Below are positions 33,039 to 42,628 of a DNA stretch of 64,000 nucleotides, in pieces. Within the stretch, counting starts at the first letter, position 1. Every line of letters starts with the position of its first letter. Position numbers and translations under genes: made by a program. Origin of the DNA: an uncultured Coriobacteriaceae bacterium (GTDB lineage: Bacteria; Actinomycetota; Coriobacteriia; Coriobacteriales; Coriobacteriaceae); contig CASEER010000013.1 in the NCBI GenBank assembly GCA_949287085.1, positions 1 to 64,000 of the forward strand, written 5' to 3'. The notes below the pieces were generated by a model. It did not search any database and was not told the DNA's origin. It saw only the letters and a list, made by a program, of their open reading frames with translations.

Positions 33039-33596
33039 TCACCTCAGGAGCGGCTGCAGCGTCTCGCTCCAGCGCGCGACGAGGCGCTCCGGGCTCCACG
33101 CCGCGTTCGCCGGACTCGTCGAGGGCAGCACGACCGCTTCGATGCCCGCTCGTTTTTCCAGGTAGCGATGGTATAGCCGCCCCGCCGCGCCACCGTTGCA
33201 CACCACCGCCTCAATGGGCGCCGCACCCGTGATGCGCTCGATCTGGGCGGGAACCACGTTTTTGATGCTCGCGTCCGAGGAACCCTTGATGTCGCAGCTC
33301 TCGATCACGTCCCAGAGCGCGATGCCGTGACGTAGCAGCAACGTACGCTTCATCTCGATTGACTCCGTGAGCGTCGCAGGACGCCCCACCTCCGGCAGCA
33401 CGTCGCCCTCGTTGGACGGCACGGGCTCACCCAGCACCGCCGCCATCACGCGCCAAAAGCGGTTCTGTGGGTTGCCATAGTAAAAAGCGTTCGCACGCGA
33501 AAGCACCGACGGGAACGACCCCAGCACGAGCACGCGCGAGCACTCGTCGAACACTGGCTCAAACCCGTGCGAAATATGCTGGTAATCGGCCATCAT
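33039..33596 (-). CDS. DNA-deoxyinosine (hypoxanthine) glycosylase, UDG superfamily
   Basis: Base-excision repair enzyme that removes hypoxanthine from deaminated adenine. 185 residues. The motif VLGSFPSVLSRANAFYYGNP followed by QNRFW and the C-terminal LPSTSPANAAW fit family 6 of the uracil-DNA glycosylase superfamily. ATG at 33596 with AAAGGGG upstream. It stands alone, with the neighbouring genes on the opposite strand. Confidence 0.85.
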   Translation of the reverse strand: MMADYQHISHGFEPVFDECSRVLVLGSFPSVLSRANAFYYGNPQNRFWRVMAAVLGEPVPSNEGDVLPEVGRPATLTESIEMKRTLLLRHGIALWDVIESCDIKGSSDASIKNVVPAQIERITGAAPIEAVVCNGGAAGRLYHRYLEKRAGIEAVVLPSTSPANAAWSPERLVARWSETLQPLLR

Positions 33597-33699
33597 CTCG
33601 AGCCCCTTTCACCGTTGCCGGCGCATAATCTTGCCAAAGGGGACAACCGCTCGCCACGCAAGAGGGCCCCACGCCACCATTCTAGTTAGCAGGAGCGCC

Positions 33700-33975
33700 A
33701 TGAGACCAAGGGTTATAGTCTTCATTCTCTACTGGCTCAGTGCGTTATTGCCCCTCGCAATCGTCTGCCTCTTTATTCCCATCCTGCCAGATCAAGTTGC
33801 CGTTCATTACAACGCGAGCGGCGCGGCAGATCGATGGGGCCCCACACTTGAACTGTTCATTCCCGGCATCATAAGCCTTGTCGTGGCAACGCTGGTTTAC
33901 CTTTCCGTTATCTCTACTGCCGCTACCTTCGGAATCACGATTAGCTCAACGCAATCGATAAGACCTGCTCGTTCG
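33700..33975 (+). pseudogene. truncated DUF1648-type membrane protein
   Basis: From the ATG at 33700 (after GCAGGAG) the sequence reads as an N-terminal DUF1648/SdpI-like module: a membrane helix, then LPDQVAVHYNASGAADRWGP, then a second helix. Homologues continue with more spans. Here the similarity stops near residue 92. The frame then runs through a dispersed repeat and into the antisense of feoB, so I treat it as a fragment. Confidence 0.6.
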
Positions 33976-34046
33976 TCTGTCCCCAATGGCAGGCCCACAC
34001 CGAGCGGCTCATTTGCCGTTAGGGGCTGTCCCCAACGGCAGAAGCG

Positions 34047-36407
34047 CTACGCCAGACCCAACAGCATGCCCGCAGCGTGCACGACGAATGCCACGATCCA
34101 CGCCACGCCGCACTGCATGCACACGACGGCGAAGGCCATCTTGCCGCCCAGCTCGTTGCGCACGGCAGAAATTGCAGCCACGCACGGCGTGTAGAGCAGC
34201 ACAAACGTAAGGAACGTAAACGCGGTAAAGGGCGTGAAGAGCGTCGAGAGCGCACCCACCGAGCCGCCCAGCAGCACCGTGAGCGTAGCGGCCACGTTCT
34301 CCTTGGCGCCAAAGCCAGCCACAATGGCCGCCGCCGCAATCCAGCTGCCAAAGCCGAGCGGCGCAAACACCGGCGCCACAAACGTGCCCAGCCCTGCCAG
34401 CATGCTCTGCGCTTGGTCGGTCACCACATCAAGGCGGATATCAAAGGTCTGCAGGAACCAGATGATCACGCTTGCAGCAAAGATGATGGTGAAGGCCTTG
34501 GTCACAAATCCCTTCGCCTTGTCCCACGCCAAAAGAATCGTGGTCTTGGCGCTAGGCAGGCGGTAGTTGGGCAGCTCCATCACAAACGGCACCGGATCGC
34601 CCTTAAAGGCGGTGCCCTTAAGCACAAGCGCCACGAGCACGCCCACGGCCATGCCCATGAGGTACATCACGATCATCACGAGCGCCGCGCAATCCGGGAA
34701 AAACGCCGCCGAAAAAAGCGCGTACACGGGCAGCTTTGCCGAGCAGCTCATAAACGGCGTAAGCATCACGGTCATCTTGCGGTCATGTTCGGACGGCAGC
34801 GTGCGCGTGGCCATGATCGCAGGCACGCTGCACCCAAAACCAATGAGCATGGGCACGAAGCTTCGACCCGAAAGGCCCAGCTTGCGCAGGATCTTGTCCA
34901 TCACAAAGGCCACACGCGCCATGTAGCCGGAGTCCTCAAGAATAGAGAGCAGCAAAAACAGCACCACGATGATGGGCAAAAACGACAGCACGCTGCCCAC
35001 GCCGGCAAAGATGCCGTCGACCACGAGCGAATGCACCACCGGGTTGAGGCCAAAGTTCGTAAGCGCCAGGTCCACAACACCGGTAAACGCCTCGATGCCA
35101 AGCTCCAGCAGGTCAGATAGCCGCTGGCCCACTGCGTCGAAGGTGATCCAGAACACGAGCGCCATGATGAGAATGAACACCGGGATGGCCGTGTACTTGC
35201 CGGTAAGGATACGGTCGGCGGCCACAGAGCGCAGGTGCTCGCGGCTCTCGTGCGGTTTGACCACGCTCTGCGCGCACACGCCCTCGATGAACGAGAACCG
35301 CATGTCGGCCAAGGCGGCCATGCGGTCGGTGCCGGCCTCTTCCTCCATCTGGTGAATGATGTGCTCAACGGCATCAAGCTCGTTTTGCTCGAGCGCGAGC
35401 GCCTGGATAACCAGATGGTCGCCCTCAATAAGCTTGGTCGCCGCAAAACGCACCGGAATGTGCGCGGCCTCGGCGTGGTCGGCAATCAAGTGTGAGATGC
35501 CGTGGATGCAGCGGTGGAGCGCGCCGCCGTCGGGACCGTCCGCCGCGCAAAAATCAAGCCGCCCCGGGTGCTCGCGGTAGCGCGCCACGTGCAGTGCGTG
35601 CTCGGTAAGCTCGCCAATGCCCTCGTTCTTAGCAGCCGAAATAGGCACCACCGGAATGCCGAGGGCCGCCTCAAGCGCATTGACGTCGACCGTGCCGCCG
35701 TTTTCGGTGAGCTCGTCCATCATGTTGAGAGCGAGGACCATCGGCCGGTCGAGCTCCATGAGCTGAAGCGTAAGGTACAGGTTGCGCTCGATGTTGGTGG
35801 CATCCACGATGTCAATGAGCGCATCGGGCTGCTCCTCCAAGATGAACTGTCGGGTCACAACCTCCTCGCTTGTATATGGCGAAAGCGAATAGATGCCCGG
35901 CAGATCGGTGATGGTGGCGTTGGCGTGGCCCTTAATCTGGCCGTCTTTGCGGTCCACCGTAACGCCCGGGAAGTTGCCCACATGCTGGTTTGAACCCGTA
36001 AGCTGATTAAAGAGCGTGGTCTTACCGCAGTTTTGGTTGCCCGCGAGCGCAAAGCGCAGCGGCGCGTTTTCCGGCAAGGGAGCAGTGCCCTCGCGGCGCG
36101 GATGCGCGGGTTCCTCGCCCAACGCCGGGTGCGCGGCAAGGTTGACCGGCGGGTTTTTGCGCGGGTTGTTGTGCGCGTCGTGGATGTTTTCGAGCGTGAT
36201 GCGCGCCGCGTCGGCCTTGCGCAGCGTAAGCTCATAGCCGCGCAGCCGAATTTCGAGCGGGTCGCCCATGGGCGCGTATTTCATCATGGTCACTTCGGTG
36301 CCGGGCGTGAGGCCCATGTCGAAGATGTGCTGACGCAGGACGGCGTCGTCCGAGTCCACGGACTCGATGATGGCGTCCTTGCCGATCTCTAGCTCGTCAA
36401 GCCGCAT
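34047..36407 (-). CDS. feoB: ferrous iron transporter, FeoA-FeoB fusion
   Basis: Inner-membrane Fe(II) uptake protein of 786 residues. Residues 1-~75 are a FeoA (SH3-like) domain (MRLDELEIGKDAIIESVDSD ... DMGLTPGTEVTMM). A linker leads to the FeoB GTPase: G1 GNQNCGKTT, G3 DLPGIYSL, G4 NMMD. Then come about ten membrane helices with the Gate motifs (GFGCSVPAIM, FMSCSAKLPVY). I start at the ATG at 36407, after AGAGGGG. FeoA is usually a separate gene. Confidence 0.95.
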   Translation of the reverse strand: MRLDELEIGKDAIIESVDSDDAVLRQHIFDMGLTPGTEVTMMKYAPMGDPLEIRLRGYELTLRKADAARITLENIHDAHNNPRKNPPVNLAAHPALGEEPAHPRREGTAPLPENAPLRFALAGNQNCGKTTLFNQLTGSNQHVGNFPGVTVDRKDGQIKGHANATITDLPGIYSLSPYTSEEVVTRQFILEEQPDALIDIVDATNIERNLYLTLQLMELDRPMVLALNMMDELTENGGTVDVNALEAALGIPVVPISAAKNEGIGELTEHALHVARYREHPGRLDFCAADGPDGGALHRCIHGISHLIADHAEAAHIPVRFAATKLIEGDHLVIQALALEQNELDAVEHIIHQMEEEAGTDRMAALADMRFSFIEGVCAQSVVKPHESREHLRSVAADRILTGKYTAIPVFILIMALVFWITFDAVGQRLSDLLELGIEAFTGVVDLALTNFGLNPVVHSLVVDGIFAGVGSVLSFLPIIVVLFLLLSILEDSGYMARVAFVMDKILRKLGLSGRSFVPMLIGFGCSVPAIMATRTLPSEHDRKMTVMLTPFMSCSAKLPVYALFSAAFFPDCAALVMIVMYLMGMAVGVLVALVLKGTAFKGDPVPFVMELPNYRLPSAKTTILLAWDKAKGFVTKAFTIIFAASVIIWFLQTFDIRLDVVTDQAQSMLAGLGTFVAPVFAPLGFGSWIAAAAIVAGFGAKENVAATLTVLLGGSVGALSTLFTPFTAFTFLTFVLLYTPCVAAISAVRNELGGKMAFAVVCMQCGVAWIVAFVVHAAGMLLGLA

Positions 36408-36676
36408 ATGTATCCCCTCTGGTGGCGCGGGGCCCGGCTGGCGCCCGGCGTGCGCCGCGTTGTTGTCCACAGGGGATTGTATCTATATGCGCGCAGGCAT
36501 GAAACCCGCCGCCGCGATTGTTACATATGTCTTATATCCCGTGGCGCGCGAATCCCGCCTGCACACTTATGCTCAAAGGACGAAATACCGCAGTAGCTCA
36601 GCACCCGGTCAAAGCGGGCTTTGGGGCACCAAAAGGCCGCAATAAGGTTGAGGTGCTCCCGGGAAGTGAGGTGCGC

Positions 36677-37438
36677 CTACATCCAATCGGCATTGCCCGG
36701 AACAAAGAACACGTGCTTTGCATATTCCGGGCGGCGCGAGCACGGAATGCCGCCGTATGTGATACCGCCAGCCCGCAAAAGCGACGTTTTGCCCGCAATT
36801 GCCTCGAGCAGCGTTGTTTTGCCGCGGCCATTGGGCGCAACCAGGCCAACGATGCGCCCTGGTTCGAGGGTGAACGACGATTGCTTGATAAGCGTTTGGC
36901 TGCCATGCGCCAACGCGGTATCTGACACACTCAAGGACGCCTGCGCTCCCGCGGCCGGCGCGCTTTGCTGCTTGTGACCGCGCCCAACCGACCTGCGCTG
37001 CACCACAACGCGCACGCACCATGCCAGGATAAACAGGGCAACCGTCAGAGCCGCAATGAGCACAAGACCGCGCGCAAAGGATGCTCCGTGAACAGGGAAC
37101 ACGTCGGCCGTTGAAACGTAGCTAAACAAGCCCGCAGACGCCGGCATGTAGAAGTACATGAGCGGGCACCAAGCCAGCCATGCATTTCCGCCGCCTTGGC
37201 TCAGCAGGGTATTCAGCAGCATGGGAGAAAGAAGAACCACGGCGCTTGCCGCTGCGCCGATGACAGAGCGGCGCACGAAAGCATGGGCGAGCTGACTCAT
37301 ACCATCAAAGAGCTCCGCCGCCAGACGCAGCGAAGGGCCATCGGACACCAGATTACCCGCACGATACATGCGTAGGTCAACGTCATAGGATTTACTTGCC
37401 GCGCGAATCAGCTCGGCACCCGACGTAGCCGCCGCCAT
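36677..37438 (-). pseudogene. truncated ABC transporter (membrane part plus Walker A)
   Basis: About four hydrophobic helices are followed by the start of an ATPase domain with Walker A (APNGRGKTTLLEAIAGK). Translation stops 37 residues later (VFFVPGNADWM), before any signature motif or Walker B. A functional ATPase would need about 130 more residues. The frame is also open upstream of the first ATG toward the large inverted repeat at 37536, so the N terminus may be lost too. Likely a dead remnant. Confidence 0.7.
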
Positions 37439-37535
37439 CTGGTCAAGGGCAAAGGCAACAAACCCCTGATAAGAGGAGGTGGTAAAGTGGCCAGCGCAGA
37501 GCGAGGTAGAGAATGTGGCATGCCAGAGTCGCCAG

Positions 37536-37700
37536 AGTGGCCAAATATTGCAGTGCTAGGTGTTTTGTCCTGGCGTTTGGCGGTGCCATTTTGCTACGGG
37601 CCTGGTAGAGGGCTTGTCACGGGGCCTCTACCAGCACGGTGAGCGATGCGCACTGCCGTTTCGCAGGACAAAACACCTAGCACTGCAATATTTGGCCACT
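37536..37700. repeat. 37-bp perfect inverted repeat enclosing a nested hairpin
   Basis: The arms 37536-37572 and 37664-37700 are exact reverse complements. Inside them a second perfect 10-bp stem (602-611 with 625-634 of the 37 kb block, CTGGTAGAGG/CCTCTACCAG) sits in the 91-base centre. No transposase and no obvious target-site duplication. Apart from this, 37439-37927 shows no gene. It borders the truncated ABC gene. Confidence 0.85.
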
Positions 37701-37927
37701 TTCCCCATAGTTGGCCTGTCGCGCGGCGACCAAACCGTTAGACACGGCGCCCCGCCAAGCGTCCCCACGCCCTTTGGTGGGACAAAACTGCATCTTGATC
37801 ACCGAGCTTCCAGGCAGGACCACACTCCCAGCGCCACGCTCAAGATACGCCCGCCGCAAGCATGCTGCGCAATCAGTATGATAGAAGCTACCTGCCAGCG
37901 TTTTTCTTGTTTAGAGAGGAAGTTCCC

Positions 37928-38542
37928 ATGGCATCCATTACCAACATTGTTTTTGACATGGGCGGCGTGCTCATGACGTTCGATAGCCTGCGGTTCGCGC
38001 GCGCATTCACCGACACCGAGGACGACGCCGCCCTGCTTAACCGCGCTCTGTTTGCCCGCACCGAGTGGTCGCTCCTCGATGCCGGCGCGATCAGCCACGA
38101 AACGCTCGCGCGCATTGCGGCCGCCGCGTTGCCCGAGCGGCTTCTTCCCAACCTGCAGGAATGCATCGCCCACTGGCCAGAGCATTCCGAGCCCATCATG
38201 CCCACGAACGACCTTGCCGCACGGCTCAGCAAAGAGGGCTACCGCCTCTACCTGCTCTCGAACGCTAGCACGCGCATTGACGAACAGCTTAACCATTGCC
38301 CCGCCTACCCGCTTATGTCCGGCCGCGTGGTCTCGGCCGAAGAGCGGCTCATGAAGCCCGACCCTTCCATCTACCAGCTGTTATGCGATCGCTACAGCCT
38401 GGATCCGGCTACGTGCCTGTTTGTAGACGACAACCGTAACAATTGTCAGGGCGCCGAGGTGGCCGGCATGCAGTCGTTCCACTTCTGCACGGTCGATGCC
38501 GCCGCCAATGTTGCCAAACTGGAAGCGCTTCTGGAACGGTAA
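37928..38542 (+). CDS. HAD-superfamily hydrolase
   Basis: A 204-residue phosphatase-like protein. Motif I is FDMGGVL (nucleophile Asp, with Gly in place of the usual second Asp, common in this subgroup). Motif II is LLSNAS, motif III MKPDPSIY, motif IV FVDDNRNNCQGA. A small helical cap lies after motif I. ATG at 37928 after GAGGAAG. Substrate unknown. Confidence 0.88.
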   Translation: MASITNIVFDMGGVLMTFDSLRFARAFTDTEDDAALLNRALFARTEWSLLDAGAISHETLARIAAAALPERLLPNLQECIAHWPEHSEPIMPTNDLAARLSKEGYRLYLLSNASTRIDEQLNHCPAYPLMSGRVVSAEERLMKPDPSIYQLLCDRYSLDPATCLFVDDNRNNCQGAEVAGMQSFHFCTVDAAANVAKLEALLER

Positions 38543-38744
38543 ACGCCCGGGCAGCAAACAACACCAGGGCCCACGACCGTAAATTACACCAACGGAACAA
38601 GAGCAAATGGCGCCATCTGCCGAGCTCATCGTTGACAGACGGCAGCGCCCGCCAAAAGCGAAGGCATCCCTCCGAGCAGGAGCAGCGCCCACCCCAGGGG
38701 TGCCATGGGGGCGGGGGCGCTACCTCCCGCCGGGCAAGGCCACC

Positions 38745-38753
38745 TGCTATCAT
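38745..38753 (+). promoter_or_regulatory. extended -10 promoter candidate for asnS
   Basis: TGCTATCAT matches the extended -10 pattern TGnTAnnnT, 64 bases before the asnS ATG. No good -35, as expected for an extended -10. I see no T-box sequence (no AGGGTGGNACCGCG) in the 274-base gap. Confidence 0.4.
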
Positions 38754-38816
38754 GGTGAGCCGAACAGGTAGGGCGACCCGCCGCTTGCGCGCGTCGCCAA
38801 CAAGTAAAGGAGCACC

Positions 38817-40256
38817 ATGGACCGCACCAAAATCGTCCAACTCTACCGCCGTGCCAACGAGCTGGGCGGACAGACCGTCACCGTTGCCGGGTGGATCAAG
38901 TCCGTCCGCGATATGAAAAACTTTGGCTTTGTGACCATCAACGACGGCAGTTGCTTCAAGGACCTGCAGATTGTTATGAACCGCGAGGCGCTCGCCAACT
39001 ACGACGAGATCGCCCGCCAGAACGTCTCGGCCGCCATCGTGGCCACCGGCGCGCTCAAGCTCACGCCCGACGCGCCGCAGCCCTTTGAGCTCACCGCAGC
39101 CACCATCGAGGTCGTGGGCCCCTCCGCGCCGGACTACCCGCTGCAGAAGAAGCGCGCCACCGTGGAATTCCTGCGCACTCAGCAGCACCTGCGCCCACGC
39201 ACCAACCTCTTCCGCGCCGTCTTTCGCGTGCGCAGCGTGGCGGCCGCGGCCATCCACCGCTTCTTCCAGGACCGTGGGTTCGTGTACGTGAACACGCCCA
39301 TCATCACGGCGAGCGACTGCGAGGGCGCGGGCGAGATGTTCCGCGTCACCACGATCGACCCGGCCAACCCGCCGCTCGTGACCGAGGAGCAAGCAGCCGC
39401 CTCGAACGGCACGCTCCATGCGGGCGATGTGGACTGGAGCCGGGACTTCTTTGGCGTGCCGGCGAGCCTCACCGTGTCCGGCCAGCTCAACGCCGAGAAC
39501 TTTGCCATGGCATTTGGCGACGTGTACACCTTTGGCCCCACGTTCCGCGCTGAGAACTCCAACACCACCCGCCACGCGGCCGAATTCTGGATGATTGAGC
39601 CCGAGATCGCCTTCGCCGACCTCGAGGACGACATGGACCTCGCCGAAGCCATGCTCAAATACGTGATTCGCGCCGTCATGGAGCAGTGCCCCGACGAGCT
39701 GAACATGCTCAACCGCTTCGTGGACAAGGGCCTCATCGAGCGCCTGGAGCACGTGGCGTCGAGCGACTTCGCGCGCGTGACTTACACCGACGCCATCAAG
39801 ATCCTTGAGGAGGCCGTGGCGGCGGGCCACCACTTTGACTACCCCGTGAGCTGGGGCATCGACCTGCAGACCGAGCACGAGCGGTTCCTCACCGAGCAGC
39901 ACTTCAAGCGCCCGACCTTCGTGACTGACTACCCTGCCGAAATCAAGGCGTTCTACATGCGCATGAACGACGACGGCAAAACCGTTGCGGCGGCGGACTG
40001 CCTGGTGCCGGGCATTGGCGAGATCATCGGCGGCAGCCAACGCGAGGAGCGCCTCGACGTACTCGAGCGCCGCATCGACGAGCTGGGCATGGACAAGAAG
40101 CAGTACAAGTACTATCTGGACCTGCGTCGCTACGGCACCTGCAAGCACGCGGGCTTTGGTCTGGGCTTTGAGCGCCTGGTCATGTACCTCACGGGCGCGG
40201 GCAACATCCGCGACGTCATCCCGCACCCGCGCACCGTGGGCAACGCCGAGTTCTAG
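38817..40256 (+). CDS. asnS: asparaginyl-tRNA synthetase
   Basis: Class II aminoacyl-tRNA synthetase charging tRNA-Asn, 479 residues. The N-terminal OB-fold anticodon domain ([19 protein letters not shown]) is followed by the catalytic core with motif 2 ([20 protein letters not shown]) and motif 3 ([15 protein letters not shown]). ATG at 38817 after AAAGGAG. This implies direct Asn-tRNA formation in this organism. Confidence 0.97.
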   Translation: MDRTKIVQLYRRANELGGQTVTVAGWIKSVRDMKNFGFVTINDGSCFKDLQIVMNREALANYDEIARQNVSAAIVATGALKLTPDAPQPFELTAATIEVVGPSAPDYPLQKKRATVEFLRTQQHLRPRTNLFRAVFRVRSVAAAAIHRFFQDRGFVYVNTPIITASDCEGAGEMFRVTTIDPANPPLVTEEQAAASNGTLHAGDVDWSRDFFGVPASLTVSGQLNAENFAMAFGDVYTFGPTFRAENSNTTRHAAEFWMIEPEIAFADLEDDMDLAEAMLKYVIRAVMEQCPDELNMLNRFVDKGLIERLEHVASSDFARVTYTDAIKILEEAVAAGHHFDYPVSWGIDLQTEHERFLTEQHFKRPTFVTDYPAEIKAFYMRMNDDGKTVAAADCLVPGIGEIIGGSQREERLDVLERRIDELGMDKKQYKYYLDLRRYGTCKHAGFGLGFERLVMYLTGAGNIRDVIPHPRTVGNAEF

Positions 40257-40278
40257 TGAGGGGCGCTGGGCTTTTAGA

Positions 40279-40392
40279 TTCTGGTCAGCTACCTTTACGC
40301 GCAGGCAGATTTCGACTAGCTATCCTTACGCGTGGACAGCTTCTGGTCAGCTGGCCTTACACGCGGGCCAACTCCGGTCAGAAAGTGGTCAG
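40279..40392. repeat. degenerate ~32-bp tandem repeats after asnS
   Basis: Three units of 30-32 bases (40279-40310, 40311-40340, 40341-40372) and a partial fourth share the pattern TTCTGGTCAGCT-n-CCTTACGCG-n. They start 22 bases after the asnS stop. The rest of the gap to 40520 holds no gene. Confidence 0.75.
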
Positions 40393-40520
40393 AATGCCTG
40401 GTAGATACTACCGTCTACCGAATAAACCGACCGCTTGGACAAAGCTGGCACAGGCACCTACCTCGCGCGCCTATCCTCGCGGGCAATCCATTCCCACATG
40501 GTCTGCAAAGCGAGGTTAGC

Positions 40521-41417
40521 ATGACGAGCCAACCGCCCCACAGCTCTTCCCCACGCCGCGGCGCGCCGGCACCGCACATCGCGCCGCGGCGTGCCGGCTT
40601 TACCACACCCCACAGTCAAACGCCGCGCCATGAGTCGCCCAGGGCCCCGCGCGACGTGTACACGCTGCGCATTCTGTCGCTGCTGTACCACGATACCGAT
40701 GAGCAGAACTTTTTAAGCTCGTCCGCCATTAAAGAACGCCTCGCCCATCCCAGGGAGCAGGGCGACGAACCCCTCCTTCTTTCGTGCTCGTCCATCCGGT
40801 CGTCCATCGAGGCGCTGCGCGTCGCGGGCTTTGACATCGCGGGGCAAGCGTCACGCGGCTACGCCTTGGTAGCACGCCCCATTCCATCCCGCGACATCAA
40901 GCTGATCGTGCAGGCGCTGCAAACGTGTGCGTCGCTCACGGGCGTACAGCGCAGGCGGCTCATTGGTGAGCTTGTCGCTCTTGCCGGGCCCACCCAGCAG
41001 CGCCTGCTTGCTGGTGCAGGCGGCTTAGCGGAAACCGACAACGCAGCGACCACCGCGCTTTCATTCCAAACGCAGACGCCGCTGGAGCTTGCTCGCTATG
41101 CCAATGAGCAGGGAATTCCCCTCTCCTTTGAACTCGCGCAGGCAGCGGGCGAGCCGCCCTGCAGCGCGCGCATTACCATGATGCCCGAATCGCTCACGAA
41201 TGCTGGCAGCGCATGGTATCTCGCGGGCACCGTAACGTCTGCGGCCCGCGCGACGAGCGACAGCCTTCGAGCCTTTTGCCTAGACCGCATGGTCAACCTT
41301 ACCCTCGTTGACCATGCGGGCACAGTGCGCATGGCGCGTGGCTCCCAACGGGCCGTGCCCGTCGTAGCACAAGCGTCCGCTCCGGCCGCTCCGCCGCTCG
41401 CCGACGCACAACGTTAA
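40521..41417 (+). CDS. WYL-domain-type transcriptional regulator
   Basis: A 298-residue protein. After a Pro/Ser-rich N terminus, a winged-helix region (YTLRILSLLYHDTDEQNFLS ... SIRSSIEALRVAGFDIAG) matches DeoR/WYL regulators, followed by a linker (IPSRDIKLIVQALQTCASLT) and a degenerate effector-binding half. The start ATG at 40521 has only GCGAGG upstream; the frame upstream runs through repeats. It lies just before the ABC importer operon and may regulate it. Confidence 0.7.
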   Translation: MTSQPPHSSSPRRGAPAPHIAPRRAGFTTPHSQTPRHESPRAPRDVYTLRILSLLYHDTDEQNFLSSSAIKERLAHPREQGDEPLLLSCSSIRSSIEALRVAGFDIAGQASRGYALVARPIPSRDIKLIVQALQTCASLTGVQRRRLIGELVALAGPTQQRLLAGAGGLAETDNAATTALSFQTQTPLELARYANEQGIPLSFELAQAAGEPPCSARITMMPESLTNAGSAWYLAGTVTSAARATSDSLRAFCLDRMVNLTLVDHAGTVRMARGSQRAVPVVAQASAPAAPPLADAQR

Positions 41418-41466
41418 CAATTAATAACAATCCCTCCACATAGGCCACCGCGCGGCATGCACCGGT

Positions 41467-41533
41467 ATGATGGAAAAACCCGCGTTACCGTGGGTATTTT
41501 CATCATTCGTTGCCGAGCGCCGCTCGGCTTTTT
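41467..41533 (+). terminator. double hairpin with terminator before the first binding protein gene
   Basis: A 15-bp near-perfect hairpin (41467-41506, ATGATGG ... CATCAT) is followed at once by CCGAGC-GCC-GCTCGG and CTTTTT (41513-41533), an intrinsic terminator. This ends 13 bases before the ATG of the lipoprotein gene. It can end the regulator transcript and also act as an attenuator of the importer operon. Confidence 0.75.
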
Positions 41534-41545
41534 CACGGAGGACCT

Positions 41546-42559
41546 ATGGAACAGTTCAGCATCTCGCGTCGTGCCCTCATCGCCTCGCTTGCCGCCGCTG
41601 GCTCGCTTTCGCTTGCTGCCTGCGGTAACAACGCCGCCGAGGGCAGTGCGGCGGGTTCGGCTGCCAGCGCCGGAGACGCCAGCTACAAGATCGGCGTGCT
41701 GCAGCTCACCGAGCACGGCGCGCTCGACCAGTCCAACGAGGGCTTTGTTGACGCACTCAAGGATGCCGGCATTTCCGAGGACTGCATCGACCAGCAAAAC
41801 GCGCAAAACGACCAGTCCGCCTGCCAGACCATCGCGCAGACGCTCGTAAACGACGGCGACGACCTCATCTACGCCATTGGCACGCCCGCCGCGCAAGCAG
41901 TGGCCGGCGCCACGAGCGATATCCCCATCGTGGGCTGCGCCATTACCGATTACGCCGAGAGCGGCCTGGTGAAGTCCAACGACGAGCCCGGCGGCAACCT
42001 GACCGGCTCCTCCGATATGACCCCCGTCGCCGACCAAATCGATCTGCTGCAGCAGCTGCTGCCCGACGCCAAGACCGTGGCGCTCCTCTTCTGCTCGGCC
42101 GAGGCCAACTCCGAGATTCAGATCAAGATGGCCGAGGATGCCCTCGACACCGCGGGCATCGCGCACGACCGCTACACCGTCTCGAGCTCCAATGAGATCC
42201 AGCAGGTCGTAGAGTCGATGGTGGGCAAGGCAGATGCCATCTACGCCCCCACCGACAACACCATCGCCGCCGGCATGGCCACCGTTGCCATGGTTGCCAA
42301 CCAAAACGGCCTGCCCACCATCGTGGGTTGCGACACCATGGTCGAGGACGGCGGCCTGGCCTCGTACAGCGTGAACTACTACGACCTGGGCTACAAGGCG
42401 GGCAAGATGGCCGTCAAGATTCTGCAGGACGGCGAGGACCCGGCTACGATGCCCATCGAGTACCTCTCGAGCGATGAGTGCACGCTCATCGTGAACCAGG
42501 AGACTGCCGACGCGCTCGGCGTCGATATTTCGGGGCTTGATAACCCCAAGATCGTTTAG
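41546..42559 (+). CDS. ABC importer substrate-binding lipoprotein, copy 1
   Basis: A 337-residue exported lipoprotein: signal peptide with lipobox LAAC at residues ~22-25, Ala/Ser linker, then a periplasmic-binding fold of the ABC_sub_bind (TrpX-like) family (GVLQLTEHGALDQSNEGFVD, IGTPAAQAVAGATSDIPIVG, YAPTDNTIAAGM). Family members bind amino acids or related compounds. ATG at 41546 with GGAGG. The paralogue follows 69 bases later. Confidence 0.92.
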   Translation: MEQFSISRRALIASLAAAGSLSLAACGNNAAEGSAAGSAASAGDASYKIGVLQLTEHGALDQSNEGFVDALKDAGISEDCIDQQNAQNDQSACQTIAQTLVNDGDDLIYAIGTPAAQAVAGATSDIPIVGCAITDYAESGLVKSNDEPGGNLTGSSDMTPVADQIDLLQQLLPDAKTVALLFCSAEANSEIQIKMAEDALDTAGIAHDRYTVSSSNEIQQVVESMVGKADAIYAPTDNTIAAGMATVAMVANQNGLPTIVGCDTMVEDGGLASYSVNYYDLGYKAGKMAVKILQDGEDPATMPIEYLSSDECTLIVNQETADALGVDISGLDNPKIV

Positions 42560-42628
42560 GTTCCCCTCCGGGTGCAGCACGGAGCGCTCGGTGGTGATAT
42601 TCCATGAGCCAAGGGTAAGGAGAGCATT

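Noticed and set aside
33976-34194. Continuation of the DUF1648 protein
   Set aside because: This part overlaps the 3' end of feoB in antisense and has no membrane helices or family similarity.
37536-37700. MITE or insertion sequence
   Set aside because: Inverted repeats are perfect, but I find no target-site duplication and no related transposase in the window, so I keep it as an unclassified repeat.
38543-38816. T-box riboswitch before asnS
   Set aside because: No T-box core sequence or terminator/antiterminator pair is visible.
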